DNA of 64,000 bases from Halobacterium salinarum DSM 3754 (lineage in GTDB: Archaea > Halobacteriota > Halobacteria > Halobacteriales > Halobacteriaceae), in contig NZ_VRYN01000002.1 in assembly GCF_008124605.1 (NCBI RefSeq), positions 248,001-312,000 of the forward strand, written 5' to 3'. The notes below the pieces were generated by a model. The model was not told the origin of the DNA, did no database searches, and was given only the letters and a program-made list of their open reading frames with translations. This document shows positions 26,602 to 34,948 of this stretch, one piece after another. Every line of letters starts with the position of its first letter. Position 1 is the stretch's first letter. Position numbers and translations under genes: made by a program.

Positions 26602-26927
26602 TGGTGGAGTTGTGGATGGCTGGTTGGCGGCGCGTTGCGACGGCGTCCGGGCAGTCGGGAGAATGGGTGGTGGCCTGCTCACGCAGGCGCATTGCCGCCG
26701 GCGACACCCCGACCACGGTCACGGCGGGCGTCGCGCGATCCGACCGGTGTGCGTGTCGCCGTCATCGTCGCTGTTGCCGAGTCGTGCGTCCACGTACGTA
26801 TGATTTGCGAACCTGCGCAGCGCAGCCGTGGTGCAGCGTCCGCGCGGTTCACTGTGAGGGGCTTGTGGCGCGTTCTGCGCGTCGGGGTCCTGGCGTGGGG
26901 AAGCCCGCCGACGTGAACCGGGCCGAC
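26602..26927. other. 326-bp gap upstream of aspS
   Basis: The space between aspS and the next minus-strand gene holds no gene that I can support. An AT-rich stretch near 26796-26808 (GTACGTATGATTTGCGAA on the plus strand), read on the minus strand, is the best promoter candidate and would give aspS a long leader or an upstream start. There is no T/A box at the usual distance from ATG 26601. No tRNA structure is evident. Confidence 0.4.
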
Positions 26928-27899
26928 TTACATGTAACCGAGATCGCGCAGCCGCTCCATCAGGTCCTCTTTGTCCTGGGCGCGGCCGGCGCGCTCGGTG
27001 GTGTTTTCGAGGTCCTGGAGCCACGCGGGTTCCTCGGCGGCCTTGTCCGTGGAAACCTCACTCCCCAGCGAACGGAAGCCCTTGAAGTACTTGGGGGAGA
27101 CGGGGATGTCCTCGTGGGTGAGGTCGTTGGGGAGGTCGTCGAAGTCCTGGGGGACGTAGCCGTCGTCCGGGAAGTCCGCGACCGTCTCGGGGACGACGTA
27201 ATACCAGAAGGCGTCCCAGACGGCGGCTTCGTCGAACTGGAGGATGGGTTGGATGCGGTCGTGGGGCGGGTAGACGTCGGGGTCGTGGCGCGGGCTGAAG
27301 AACGTCTCGTCGGCGCGGGCGTCCTGTTCGTCCCAGCGGATGCCCGAGAGGATGCCGTCGACGTCGTGCTCCTCGAGGGCGTTGTTGAGCGCGACGGTCT
27401 TCAGGAGGTGGTTGCCGACGTAGGTGTCGAGCAGGAACGGGAACGAGTCCTCCTCGTATTCGAGGAGGTCCCGGACGTGGTGTTGGTTCTGGTCGTCGAG
27501 TTCGCTGATCGGGATGTCGTCGCCGGGTTCGAGGTCGTTGGCGGTGACGTAGTCGCCGACGTCCTCGTTGCGGGCGTAGACGACGTCGAGGTCCCATTCG
27601 TCGGCCCAGTGGTCGACGAAGTCGTGGAGTTCGTCGAAGTGCTGGAAGTGATCGATGAAAATGGTTTCGGGGACATCGAGGTCGAACTGGTCGGCGACCT
27701 CCTTGACGAAGTACAGCGTGAGCGTCGAGTCCTTACCACCGGTCCACATGATGGCGGGGTTGTCGTAGGATTCGAGGCCGTCACGGGTGACCTCGATGGC
27801 TTTCTCGATTTTCGCGTCCAGCGTCGAGTAGTCAGCGGGGCTCTCACCGTCACCGTCGTGGTAGTCGACGTCGAGGTAGTCCGGGAAGTCCTCGCTCAT
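26928..27899 (-). CDS. PP-loop protein resembling sulfate adenylyltransferase subunit 2 (CysD)/PAPS reductase family
   Basis: This 323-residue adenine-nucleotide alpha-hydrolase has a PP-loop IMWTGGKDSTLTLYFVKE at about residues 50-67, a strand IFIDHFQHFDELHDFVDHWA (D..xx..E.), and the family segment SGIRWDEQDARADETFFSPR with RIQPILQF before a DAFW helix. This matches CysD and its relatives. The chain contains no cysteine, so the C-terminal cysteine motif of true PAPS reductases is absent. ATG 27899 is 27 bp from a TATATACG-type box on the minus strand. It may be part of a sulfur- or phosphate-linked system, but the function is unassigned. Confidence 0.85.
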   Translation of the reverse strand: MSEDFPDYLDVDYHDGDGESPADYSTLDAKIEKAIEVTRDGLESYDNPAIMWTGGKDSTLTLYFVKEVADQFDLDVPETIFIDHFQHFDELHDFVDHWADEWDLDVVYARNEDVGDYVTANDLEPGDDIPISELDDQNQHHVRDLLEYEEDSFPFLLDTYVGNHLLKTVALNNALEEHDVDGILSGIRWDEQDARADETFFSPRHDPDVYPPHDRIQPILQFDEAAVWDAFWYYVVPETVADFPDDGYVPQDFDDLPNDLTHEDIPVSPKYFKGFRSLGSEVSTDKAAEEPAWLQDLENTTERAGRAQDKEDLMERLRDLGYM

Positions 27900-27971
27900 G
27901 GCTTCGGGGTCTACCCGGTAACGTATATGCGTGTGGATATCCGCCGACGGCTGGGGCGGGAGAGGGGCGCG

Positions 27972-28976
27972 TTAGGGGTTGGGAGTCGGGGCGGCCTTTT
28001 GCAGGGCGGTTTCGGCGATGTTGCCGCCGTAGTCGGCGCTCCGGGAGAGTGAGTCCACGACGAGGCCGAGGTGTTGGGCGTGGTGGGCGGTGAGGCCGTG
28101 GAGGCGGTCGTCGACGTCGCGGGCCTGGTCGTCGATGTCGCGGACTTGTGCGCGGGCTTGGGTGGCGAGGGCAGTGGCTTCGTCGGCGGTGTCCGCGAAC
28201 AGGGCGTCCATGGCGGTCTCGATGATGTCGGTGGCGTCCGCCTGGAGGGTTTCGAGGGCGTCGACGACGTCCTCGGGGATGTCGTCGTTGAGGTCGTGTG
28301 TGGCGGTTGCGATCTTGGTGGCGTGGTCGGCGACGCGTTCGAGTTGGCGGGCGCTGGAGTGGTAGTCGAACGCGACTTCCCGCGTGATGCCGATCTCTTG
28401 GGCGACCGTGGGCGAGCGCAGTGCACCCCGGAAGATGCGTGACACGACGTACCAGAGGCGGTCGACGTCGTCGTCGCGGTTCGTGACGTCGCGGGCGATG
28501 TCGGGGTCTCGGGTGGCGAGCGCGGTGACGGCGTCTTCGAGCATGGAGACCGCGATGAGGTGCATGCGCCGAACGGCGTTGTGGATGGACAGCTCCGAGG
28601 AGTCGAGGAGGTCCTGGATGACGACGCGCTGGCTGGTTTCTTCGAGGACTTCGAGGCCGACCAGCCCCTGGGTGGCGTCGCGGATGACGCGGCGCTGGTC
28701 GGGATCGATGGACTCGGCTTCCAGGGCGAGCACGTCGAAGCCGCTGACGTACATCGTCATGACTGCGCGCATGAGTTCTTCGCCGTGCATGTCGGTGATC
28801 GTCAGCGTTCCTTTGTCGGTGTCAGTGTCGTCGATGGGGGTCAACAGGAGGGAGCCGCTGTCCGGGTGAAACCCCACCTCGTCGCCGGCCTCGACGCTGT
28901 GATCGCGCGCCCAGTCTTTCGGGATGGATACGGTGAACGTTGAGCCGCCGGTGACCTGGACTTTCCGTCGTTCCAT
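27972..28976 (-). CDS. AbrB-PhoU domain regulator
   Basis: This 334-residue protein joins an N-terminal SpoVT-AbrB DNA-binding beta domain (about 1-47, VQVTGGSTFTVSIPKDWARDHSVEAGDEVGF) to helical PhoU repeats (about 110-330). Helices such as HSSARQLERVADHATKIATA carry the ExxD-type metal motif of PhoU. The combination is known from archaea as a transcription regulator of phosphate genes, and here it is divergent from the pst operon, sharing the region 28977-29202. A TATAAAT at 29001-29007 read on the minus strand lies 27 bp before ATG 28976, so the transcript is probably leaderless. Confidence 0.92.
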   Translation of the reverse strand: MERRKVQVTGGSTFTVSIPKDWARDHSVEAGDEVGFHPDSGSLLLTPIDDTDTDKGTLTITDMHGEELMRAVMTMYVSGFDVLALEAESIDPDQRRVIRDATQGLVGLEVLEETSQRVVIQDLLDSSELSIHNAVRRMHLIAVSMLEDAVTALATRDPDIARDVTNRDDDVDRLWYVVSRIFRGALRSPTVAQEIGITREVAFDYHSSARQLERVADHATKIATATHDLNDDIPEDVVDALETLQADATDIIETAMDALFADTADEATALATQARAQVRDIDDQARDVDDRLHGLTAHHAQHLGLVVDSLSRSADYGGNIAETALQKAAPTPNP

Positions 28977-29202
28977 GCGACCACGTATCGATGCCTGTAA
29001 TATAAATCCCGGTCACGATACATAGTTACTACACCAAACCACTGTAGAGGAGAATAAAGCGCTTGCAGGCGCTCGGGTCGAAATATACATCGACGACGAG
29101 CGTCGAATCGATTCGCGGACATGCGATGTGAACTGTTCCCTATGTACTGCTATATATACGTAATAGCAGAGTACTTATTCGCATCGCGGCGAGCATACGA
29201 CG
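28977..29202. promoter_or_regulatory. AT-rich divergent promoter region of the pst operon and the AbrB-PhoU gene
   Basis: This 226-bp region is far more AT-rich than its surroundings. Toward the minus strand, ATATAAATC (29000-29008) lies 27 bp before ATG 28976. Toward the plus strand two TATA boxes are seen: TATATATA at 29151-29158 (start near 29180, leadered) and TTATT at 29175-29179, 27 bp before ATG 29203 (leaderless). Between them lie perfect palindromes CGAATCGATTCG (29104-29115) and ACAT-GCG-ATGT (29119-29129). Phosphate-dependent dual promoters are known for a haloarchaeal pst operon; these palindromes are candidate operators. Confidence 0.6.
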
Positions 29203-30237
29203 ATGCCAGCAGACGACGCCGAACGCACCACACGTACGCGCCGTCAAGTTCTCGCCGGGATGGGGGCAACCGGCGCGGCAGCGCTCGCCGGCTGCCAGAG
29301 CACGTCATCCGAGGATCCCGCCGACGACTCGCTGTCAGGCACCGTCGACTTCGCTGGAAGCTCGACAGTGTTCCCGCTGGCGACCACGATGAGCGAGGCC
29401 TTCCGCGGCGGCGACACCGGCGAGGCACACCCGGACGTCAACTTCAACCCCAAATCCACCGGCACCGGTGGCGGGTTCGCCAACCACTTCTGCACCGGCA
29501 ACGCCGACCTCAACAACGCCTCCCGAGAGGTTCGGGACGCCGAGGCACAGCAGTGTACGGACAACGACATCGAGCCCGTCGAGTTCACTGTCGCGACGGA
29601 CGCGCTGACCGTCATCGTCAACACGGACCTGGACATCGACAGCATCACCGTCGACGAGCTGCGGAGCATCTGGTCGGCCGAACGCGACACCGAACAGTGG
29701 TCCGACGTGAACCCCGACTGGCCCGACGAACCGCTGGAGCTGTACGGCCCGTCGAGCGCCTCGGGCACCTACGACTACTTCATCGAGTCCATCCTGCACG
29801 GCGGCGACACGGAGCTCACGCATATCAGCGGCGGGAGCTACACCGGCACCGAACAGGACCGGACCATCATCCAGGGCGTCGAGGGATCGACGAACGCGAT
29901 GGGATACCTCGGGTACGCGTACTACTCGAAGAGCGACGACCGCGTGAAAGCGCTTGCCGTCGACGACGGCGACGGCGAGCCAGTGAAGCCGAGCCTGGAG
30001 ACCGCCCGATCCGGGGCGTACACGCCGCTTTCCCGGCCGCTGTTCACGTACGCGGCGAAGTCGTCGCTGGCCGAGCCCGCGGTCGCGGCGTTCCTCCGGT
30101 TCTGGCTCGAGCACGCCACGAGCGAGGCGATCGTCGCCGACCAAGTGGGCTACGTGCCCCTCAGCCAAGAAGCCCAACGAGAACAACTGGACGCGCTGAC
30201 TGAGGCCATCGACGCGGCCGGCAGTGCGGACGAGTAG
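29203..30237 (+). CDS. pstS: Phosphate ABC transporter, substrate-binding lipoprotein PstS
   Basis: This 344-residue phosphate-binding protein captures phosphate outside the cell. The N-terminus is a twin-arginine lipoprotein signal: TRRQVLAGMGATGAAALAGC, ending in the lipobox LAGC at about residue 31. The mature domain starts LSGTVDFAGSSTVFPLATTMSEAF (phosphate-loop GSSTVFP), with KSTGTGGGF and GPSSASGTYDYF, all phosphate-contact loops of PstS. This ATG is preceded by a TTATT box at 27 bp. The gene heads the operon pstS-pstC-pstA-pstB-phoU. Confidence 0.97.
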   Translation: MPADDAERTTRTRRQVLAGMGATGAAALAGCQSTSSEDPADDSLSGTVDFAGSSTVFPLATTMSEAFRGGDTGEAHPDVNFNPKSTGTGGGFANHFCTGNADLNNASREVRDAEAQQCTDNDIEPVEFTVATDALTVIVNTDLDIDSITVDELRSIWSAERDTEQWSDVNPDWPDEPLELYGPSSASGTYDYFIESILHGGDTELTHISGGSYTGTEQDRTIIQGVEGSTNAMGYLGYAYYSKSDDRVKALAVDDGDGEPVKPSLETARSGAYTPLSRPLFTYAAKSSLAEPAVAAFLRFWLEHATSEAIVADQVGYVPLSQEAQREQLDALTEAIDAAGSADE

Positions 30238-30263
30238 CGCGTCGCCCCACCCAGCAAAGACTG

Positions 30264-30269
30264 TATACG
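30264..30269 (+). promoter_or_regulatory. Internal TATA box before pstC
   Basis: TATACG at 30264-30269 lies 26-29 bp before ATG 30293 in the 55-bp gap between pstS and pstC. This is the spacing of a leaderless start. It may allow the membrane and ATPase genes to be transcribed separately from the abundant binding protein. Confidence 0.45.
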
Positions 30270-30292
30270 TACGCTATGACTGATTCAAACCA

Positions 30293-31252
30293 ATGAGCGG
30301 AGACGACCTCGAAGCGGCGCTCACGACGCGCACCCAGAACGCCCCTTCAGAGTTGCTCTCCCGGTCGTTCTTCTTCCTGTGTGCAGCCCTCTCGATCGTG
30401 ACGACGATCGGGCTCATCGCGTTGCTGGCGACCGAGGCTGCGAAGTTCTTCACGTTCTCTGCGCCGCTGGTCGGCGTCGACGGCGCGACCGCGGGCATCG
30501 TGGAGTTCCTTACTGGAACGAACTGGGACCCAACGAACGGCAGTTTCGGCGTGCTCGCGTTGGTGTCGGCGACGCTGATGGTGATGATCGGCTCCTCGAT
30601 CATCGCGTTGCCGCTCGGACTCGGCACCGCGACCTACCTCAGCGAGTACGCCAGCCCCCGACTCCGGTCGGTCCTGAAGCCCGCCCTGGAGATCCTGGCG
30701 GGCATCCCGACGGTCGTGTACGGGTTTTTCGCCGTCATCTACATCACGCCCGCACTGGGCACGGTCCTCCCGGGGTTGAGCAAGTTCAACATGCTCTCGG
30801 CGTGCGTCGTCGTGGGCATCATGATCATTCCGATGGTGGCGTCCATCAGCGAGGACGCCATGTCCGCCGTGCCCGATGAGCTCCGGCAGGCGGGCTACGG
30901 AATGGGCGCGACGAAACTCGAAGTGTCGACCGGCGTCGTCGTGCCGGCGGCGCTGTCCGGCATCTTCTCGTCGTTCATCCTGGCGCTGTCGCGCGCCATC
31001 GGCGAGACGATGGCGGTCACGATCGCCGCCGGGTCGACCGCGCGGTTCCTCAACATCATCGACCCAGGGGCGTACACGGAGTCCGCGCTCCCGATGACGG
31101 CGGCGATGGTGAAACTCGTGAAAGGCGACGTGACCGGTGGCGGGCTCGCGTACCGCAGCGTGTTCGCGATCGGGGCCACGCTGTTCGTGATTACGCTCGT
31201 GATGAACATCGTCAGTGACGTGATCGCACACCGATTCAAGGAGGAGTACTGA
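30293..31252 (+). CDS. pstC: Phosphate ABC transporter permease PstC
   Basis: This 319-residue inner membrane permease has six transmembrane helices with a first helix at about residues 28-50 (LCAALSIVTTIGLIALLATEA). The EAA-type cytoplasmic loop before the fifth helix reads VPDELRQAGYGMGATKLEVSTGVVVPAAL, which contacts PstB. FTFSAPLVGVDGATAGIVEFLTGTNWDPT is the characteristic PstC external segment. It lies one base before the pstA start and works in a complex with PstA and two PstB. Confidence 0.97.
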   Translation: MSGDDLEAALTTRTQNAPSELLSRSFFFLCAALSIVTTIGLIALLATEAAKFFTFSAPLVGVDGATAGIVEFLTGTNWDPTNGSFGVLALVSATLMVMIGSSIIALPLGLGTATYLSEYASPRLRSVLKPALEILAGIPTVVYGFFAVIYITPALGTVLPGLSKFNMLSACVVVGIMIIPMVASISEDAMSAVPDELRQAGYGMGATKLEVSTGVVVPAALSGIFSSFILALSRAIGETMAVTIAAGSTARFLNIIDPGAYTESALPMTAAMVKLVKGDVTGGGLAYRSVFAIGATLFVITLVMNIVSDVIAHRFKEEY

Positions 31253-31253
31253 G

Positions 31254-32954
31254 ATGGCAGCCGACACCAGCGACGTAACGGCGGGCTTCGGGCAGGTCAG
31301 TCGCACCGCGGGTCGCGTGTTCCGCGCGCTCCTGCTTGCGGCGACCCTGTTCGGCATCGTGTTCGTGACGATCCTGCTGTTGTACGTCGCAAACGACGCG
31401 ATCCAACCGCTGACCGCCGATCCGGGGTGGCATCTCACGTTCTTCCTCACGCTCGTGGTGCCGACCGCCGGCGTTGGCGCGTTCGTCTACCGGCGCAGCC
31501 AGGCCGCCTTCCAGACCGGCATGCTCGCGCTCGGGTTCGTCGCCGTCGCGTTGCTGTTCAGCGGCGGCGCGGCGATGCTGTTCATCGACATCGTGCGCCC
31601 GCTGACGTGGCTGGCGGTTGTGGTCGCGCTGGCGGTGCCGGCCGCCATCGCCGTCGGCGTGACCGCCTACGACCAGCGGCTGCCGTTCCTCGCACGGTTC
31701 GGCGTGACGACTGCGGCGTTCTATCTCTCGCTGTTCGGTCTGCCCGGCCCGCTGGGGACGGTGGCGTCCTGGCTCTCGCAGCTCGGGCTCCCCATCCCAC
31801 TGGGAGCGACACTCGGCAGTGTGCGCCTCGTGCCCAGCGTGGTCGACGTGGTGTCCGGGGTGCCGGTTGCGCCGGCCCCGTGGCTGATGCTCGTGGCGAC
31901 CGTCGGCGGCCCGATCGGGGTCGTCGCGGGCCACGCGGTGGCGCGAGACCGCGGGCGGCGGGCGCGCGTCGCTGCGAGCAGTGCGTTCCTCGCAGTCGTC
32001 GCGGTGGCCGGTGTCGTCGGCCCGGCGGTCGGCGTTACGCCGGTGCCGGCGGTGGTCGTCGCGGCGGTCGGGGTGGTGCCGCCGGCTGCGTACGCGGCCG
32101 ACGTTGCGGTCAACGCCCCGCGCGAGCGGGTCGGACTGGCGGTGCCGGCGACCGTGATCGTGGGGTCGCTGGTCGGTGCCGGGATCGTGTCCGTCGTCGG
32201 CTTGGCCGGCCCGCAGTCGTGGGTCGACTGGGCGTTTCTGACGTCCGCGCACAGTACGAACGCCGAATCAGCCGGGTTCTACCCGTCGATCGGTGGGTCG
32301 ATCCTGCTCATGCTGAGCGTCGCGGTGCTGGCGTTCCCGGTGGGCGTCGGCGCAGCGATCTATCTCGAAGAGTACGCACCGGACAACTGGCTGACGCGTG
32401 TGATCGACGTGAACATCTCGAACCTCGCGGGCGTGCCGTCGGTCGTCTACGGGCTGCTCGGGTTCGGGCTGTTCGTCACACACCTCAATCGGCCCGCGGG
32501 CACGGTGCTGATCGGCGGCGCGACGCTTGGCCTGTTGATCCTGCCGATCATCATCATCTCCGCGCGGGAAGCCATCCGGTCGGTGCCGGAGGCCCAGCGC
32601 GCGGCCTCCGACGGGATGGGAGCAACCAAGTGGCAGACCGTGCGCAACGTGGTGTTGCCGCGATCGTTCTCCGGCATCCTCACCGGCACGATCCTGGCGC
32701 TGGGTCGCGCCATCGGCGAGACGGCACCGCTGATCATGATCGGTGCGCCCACGATCAAGTTCTCGCTGCCCACGCAGGTCTCGGAGACGGTCACCGCGAT
32801 GCCGTTGCAGGTGTACGCGTGGTCGAGCCTCTACGCGACCCCGGATTTCTACACCAAGGTGGTGCCGGCCGGTGTGGTCGTGTTGGTGACGGTGTTGCTC
32901 GCGATGAACTCCGTGGCGATCGTGCTCAGGAACAAATACCAATCACATGACTAA
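31254..32954 (+). CDS. pstA: Phosphate ABC transporter permease PstA, with long N-terminal membrane extension
   Basis: This 566-residue protein is about twice the normal PstA length (near 280-300). The C-terminal portion from about residue 335 is canonical (SIGGSILLMLSVAVLAFPVGVGAAIYLEEYAP, then SVPEAQRAASDGMGATKWQTVRNVVLPRSFSG as the EAA loop). The N-terminal 330 residues carry around eight extra hydrophobic segments with no recognised domain apart from a start resembling the first PstA helix (VFRALLLAATLFGIVFVTILLLYV). The extra helices look inserted between helix 1 and the rest. It begins one base after the pstC stop, so translation is coupled. Confidence 0.92.
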   Translation: MAADTSDVTAGFGQVSRTAGRVFRALLLAATLFGIVFVTILLLYVANDAIQPLTADPGWHLTFFLTLVVPTAGVGAFVYRRSQAAFQTGMLALGFVAVALLFSGGAAMLFIDIVRPLTWLAVVVALAVPAAIAVGVTAYDQRLPFLARFGVTTAAFYLSLFGLPGPLGTVASWLSQLGLPIPLGATLGSVRLVPSVVDVVSGVPVAPAPWLMLVATVGGPIGVVAGHAVARDRGRRARVAASSAFLAVVAVAGVVGPAVGVTPVPAVVVAAVGVVPPAAYAADVAVNAPRERVGLAVPATVIVGSLVGAGIVSVVGLAGPQSWVDWAFLTSAHSTNAESAGFYPSIGGSILLMLSVAVLAFPVGVGAAIYLEEYAPDNWLTRVIDVNISNLAGVPSVVYGLLGFGLFVTHLNRPAGTVLIGGATLGLLILPIIIISAREAIRSVPEAQRAASDGMGATKWQTVRNVVLPRSFSGILTGTILALGRAIGETAPLIMIGAPTIKFSLPTQVSETVTAMPLQVYAWSSLYATPDFYTKVVPAGVVVLVTVLLAMNSVAIVLRNKYQSHD

Positions 32955-32960
32955 CCAACG

Positions 32961-33806
32961 ATGACCGAGAACACGGCGGAGACGGCCGACGAATCGAGCG
33001 ACGGCGGTGTCACGGCGACCACCGGCGCGGCGACGACGACACCGACGACACCCCCCGAGCCGGTGATCAGAGCCAGGGATCTGGATGTGTTCTATGGCTC
33101 CGAGCGCGCGCTCGAAAGCGTCGACATCGACATCCCCGAACAGCAGGTCACGGCGATCATCGGGCCGTCGGGCTGCGGGAAGTCGACGTTCCTGCGGTGT
33201 ATCAACCGGATGAACGACCGCATCGACGCCGCGCGCATCGACGGCGACCTCACGCTGCGCGGGACGAACGTCTACGACGCCGCCGTCGACCCGGTTGCGC
33301 TCCGGCGGCGGGTCGGAATGGTGTTCCAGGAGCCCAACCCGTTCCCCAAAAGCATCTACGACAACGTCGCGTACGGCCTCGAAATCCAGGACGTCGAGGG
33401 CGATCACGACGAGATCGTCGAGCAGTCGCTGCGGCGCGCGGCGCTGTGGGACGAGGTCAGCCACCAGCTTGACAGCTCCGGGGTGGCGCTGTCCGGCGGC
33501 CAGCAACAGCGGCTGTGCATCGCCCGCGCGATCGCGCCCGACCCCGAGGTGTTGTTGATGGACGAGCCCGCGAGCGCGCTCGACCCGGTGGCGACCAGCC
33601 AGGTCGAGGACCTCATCGAGGAGCTCGCCGAGGAGTACACCGTGGTGATCGTCACGCACAACATGCAGCAGGCCGCCCGCATCAGCGACAAGACCGCGGT
33701 GTTCCTCACCGGCGGCAAGCTCGTGGAGTTCGGGGACACCGACCAGATCTTCGAGAACCCCGAGCACCAGCGCGTCGAAGAGTATATCACTGGAAAGTTT
33801 GGGTGA
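32961..33806 (+). CDS. pstB: Phosphate ABC transporter ATP-binding protein PstB
   Basis: This 281-residue ATPase energises phosphate import. It has a Thr/Ala-rich N-terminal extension of about 30 residues, then Walker [10 protein letters not shown] with the PstB-specific [10 protein letters not shown], the Q-loop [11 protein letters not shown], the signature [16 protein letters not shown], Walker [14 protein letters not shown] and the switch [28 protein letters not shown] is the normal PstB ending. It follows pstA by six bases and is followed by phoU after five. Confidence 0.97.
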   Translation: MTENTAETADESSDGGVTATTGAATTTPTTPPEPVIRARDLDVFYGSERALESVDIDIPEQQVTAIIGPSGCGKSTFLRCINRMNDRIDAARIDGDLTLRGTNVYDAAVDPVALRRRVGMVFQEPNPFPKSIYDNVAYGLEIQDVEGDHDEIVEQSLRRAALWDEVSHQLDSSGVALSGGQQQRLCIARAIAPDPEVLLMDEPASALDPVATSQVEDLIEELAEEYTVVIVTHNMQQAARISDKTAVFLTGGKLVEFGDTDQIFENPEHQRVEEYITGKFG

Positions 33807-33811
33807 TACGT

Positions 33812-34492
33812 ATGGCACGAGACAGCTACCAGGAGAAACTCGACACGTTGCGCGACGACGTCCTGTACATGAGCGAAGTGGTCACCGACCGGCTCCGGAT
33901 GGCGTTGGAGGCGATGGCCCAGAAAGACGACGACGCCGCCTGGGAGGTCATCGACGGCGACGACGAGATCAACCAGCTGTATCTGGATCTGGAAGACGAC
34001 TGCATCGACCTGCTCGCGCTCCAGCAGCCGGTCGCGGGCGACCTGCGACTGATCGCGTCGTCGTTCAAGATCATCACCGACTTGGAGCGCATCGGCGACC
34101 TGGCGGCGAACCTCGCGGAGTACACGCTGGACGCCGACCGGGACATGTTCCCCGAGGTCGACGTGCAGGCGATCGGCGACCGAACCATCGAGATGGTGAC
34201 GGACGCGATGGCGGCGTACGCGAGCGCGGACGTCGAGGCGTGTTACGCGATCGCCGAGCGCGACGACGACATCGACGAGCGGTGTCGGAGCGCCTCACAG
34301 ACGGTGATCCGTGATCTGATCGAGACCGAGATCGACGCCGCCACCGACGACGCCGAGATCGAGGCGCTGATGCAGGACGTTTCGCGGCTGTTGTTGACCG
34401 TCCGGGACCTCGAACGCGTGGGCGACCACGCCGTCAACATCTCGGCGCGAACGGTGTACATGGTCGACAACGACGACGAGCTGATCTACTAG
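33812..34492 (+). CDS. phoU: Phosphate signalling protein PhoU
   Basis: This 226-residue all-helical protein has two three-helix PhoU repeats. Each repeat ends in the metal-binding motif: RLIASSFKIITDLERIGDLAANLAEY in the first and LLLTVRDLERVGDHAVNISART in the second. It modulates the Pst transporter and phosphate signalling in bacteria; archaeal roles are less well known. I chose ATG 33812 (MARDSYQEKLDTLRDDVL), with an in-frame GTG nine bases earlier as an alternative. It is the last gene of the pst operon. Confidence 0.95.
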   Translation: MARDSYQEKLDTLRDDVLYMSEVVTDRLRMALEAMAQKDDDAAWEVIDGDDEINQLYLDLEDDCIDLLALQQPVAGDLRLIASSFKIITDLERIGDLAANLAEYTLDADRDMFPEVDVQAIGDRTIEMVTDAMAAYASADVEACYAIAERDDDIDERCRSASQTVIRDLIETEIDAATDDAEIEALMQDVSRLLLTVRDLERVGDHAVNISARTVYMVDNDDELIY

Positions 34493-34503
34493 CGACGGCC
34501 CCG

Positions 34504-34908
34504 TTAGAACGGCGCGTCGATGTCGGCGTCAAGCGCGGCGTCGTCGGCGGTCGTGTCGACGCCATCGGCGTTGAGTTCGTCCGCGAGGTCGCCGCGGTCG
34601 GCGAGCTCCGCGAGGATGTCGCTGCCGCCGACGAACGACCCGTCGACGAACGCCTGTGGGGTGGTCTCCCAGCCGCTGTGGCGCTCCAGGGCGGCCCGGA
34701 ACTCGTCGGTGCTCTGGAGGACGTCAACGGTGTGGACGTCCGGCCGGTAGTCGGAGATCAGTCGGATGGCGCGCTCGGAGAACCCACACTGGGGGGCGGC
34801 GGGCGTGCCCTTCATGAACAACACGACCTCGTTGTTCTCGATGGCGGCGTCAACGATGTCGTCGACGGCGTCCTGTGCCATCGACGAGTCGAGCGGATCG
34901 AAGGCCAT
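34504..34908 (-). CDS. Monothiol glutaredoxin (CGFS type)
   Basis: This 134-residue protein is a monothiol glutaredoxin-like protein. The core has VVLFMKGTPAAPQCGFSERAIRLI with a single active-site cysteine CGFS, WETTPQAFVDGSFVGGSDIL (the TVP-type cis-Pro strand), and an acidic C-terminal tail of about 25 residues. Such proteins mainly carry [2Fe-2S] clusters for maturation rather than reducing disulfides. ATG 34908 lies about 27 bp from a T-rich box on the minus strand. It ends 11 bp from the convergent phoU stop. Confidence 0.92.
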   Translation of the reverse strand: MAFDPLDSSMAQDAVDDIVDAAIENNEVVLFMKGTPAAPQCGFSERAIRLISDYRPDVHTVDVLQSTDEFRAALERHSGWETTPQAFVDGSFVGGSDILAELADRGDLADELNADGVDTTADDAALDADIDAPF

Positions 34909-34948
34909 GTCCCACCGTCGGGGGGCAGCGAGGAAAGGCCTTGCTCTG

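Noticed and set aside
26602-26927. Possible tRNA or small RNA upstream of aspS
   Set aside because: I could not fold a cloverleaf, and no T-loop consensus is present.
29041-29075. Inverted repeat AGCGC-N6-GCGCT in the pst intergenic region as operator
   Set aside because: Only five base pairs per arm with GC-rich sequence, likely by chance; the two longer palindromes nearby are better candidates.
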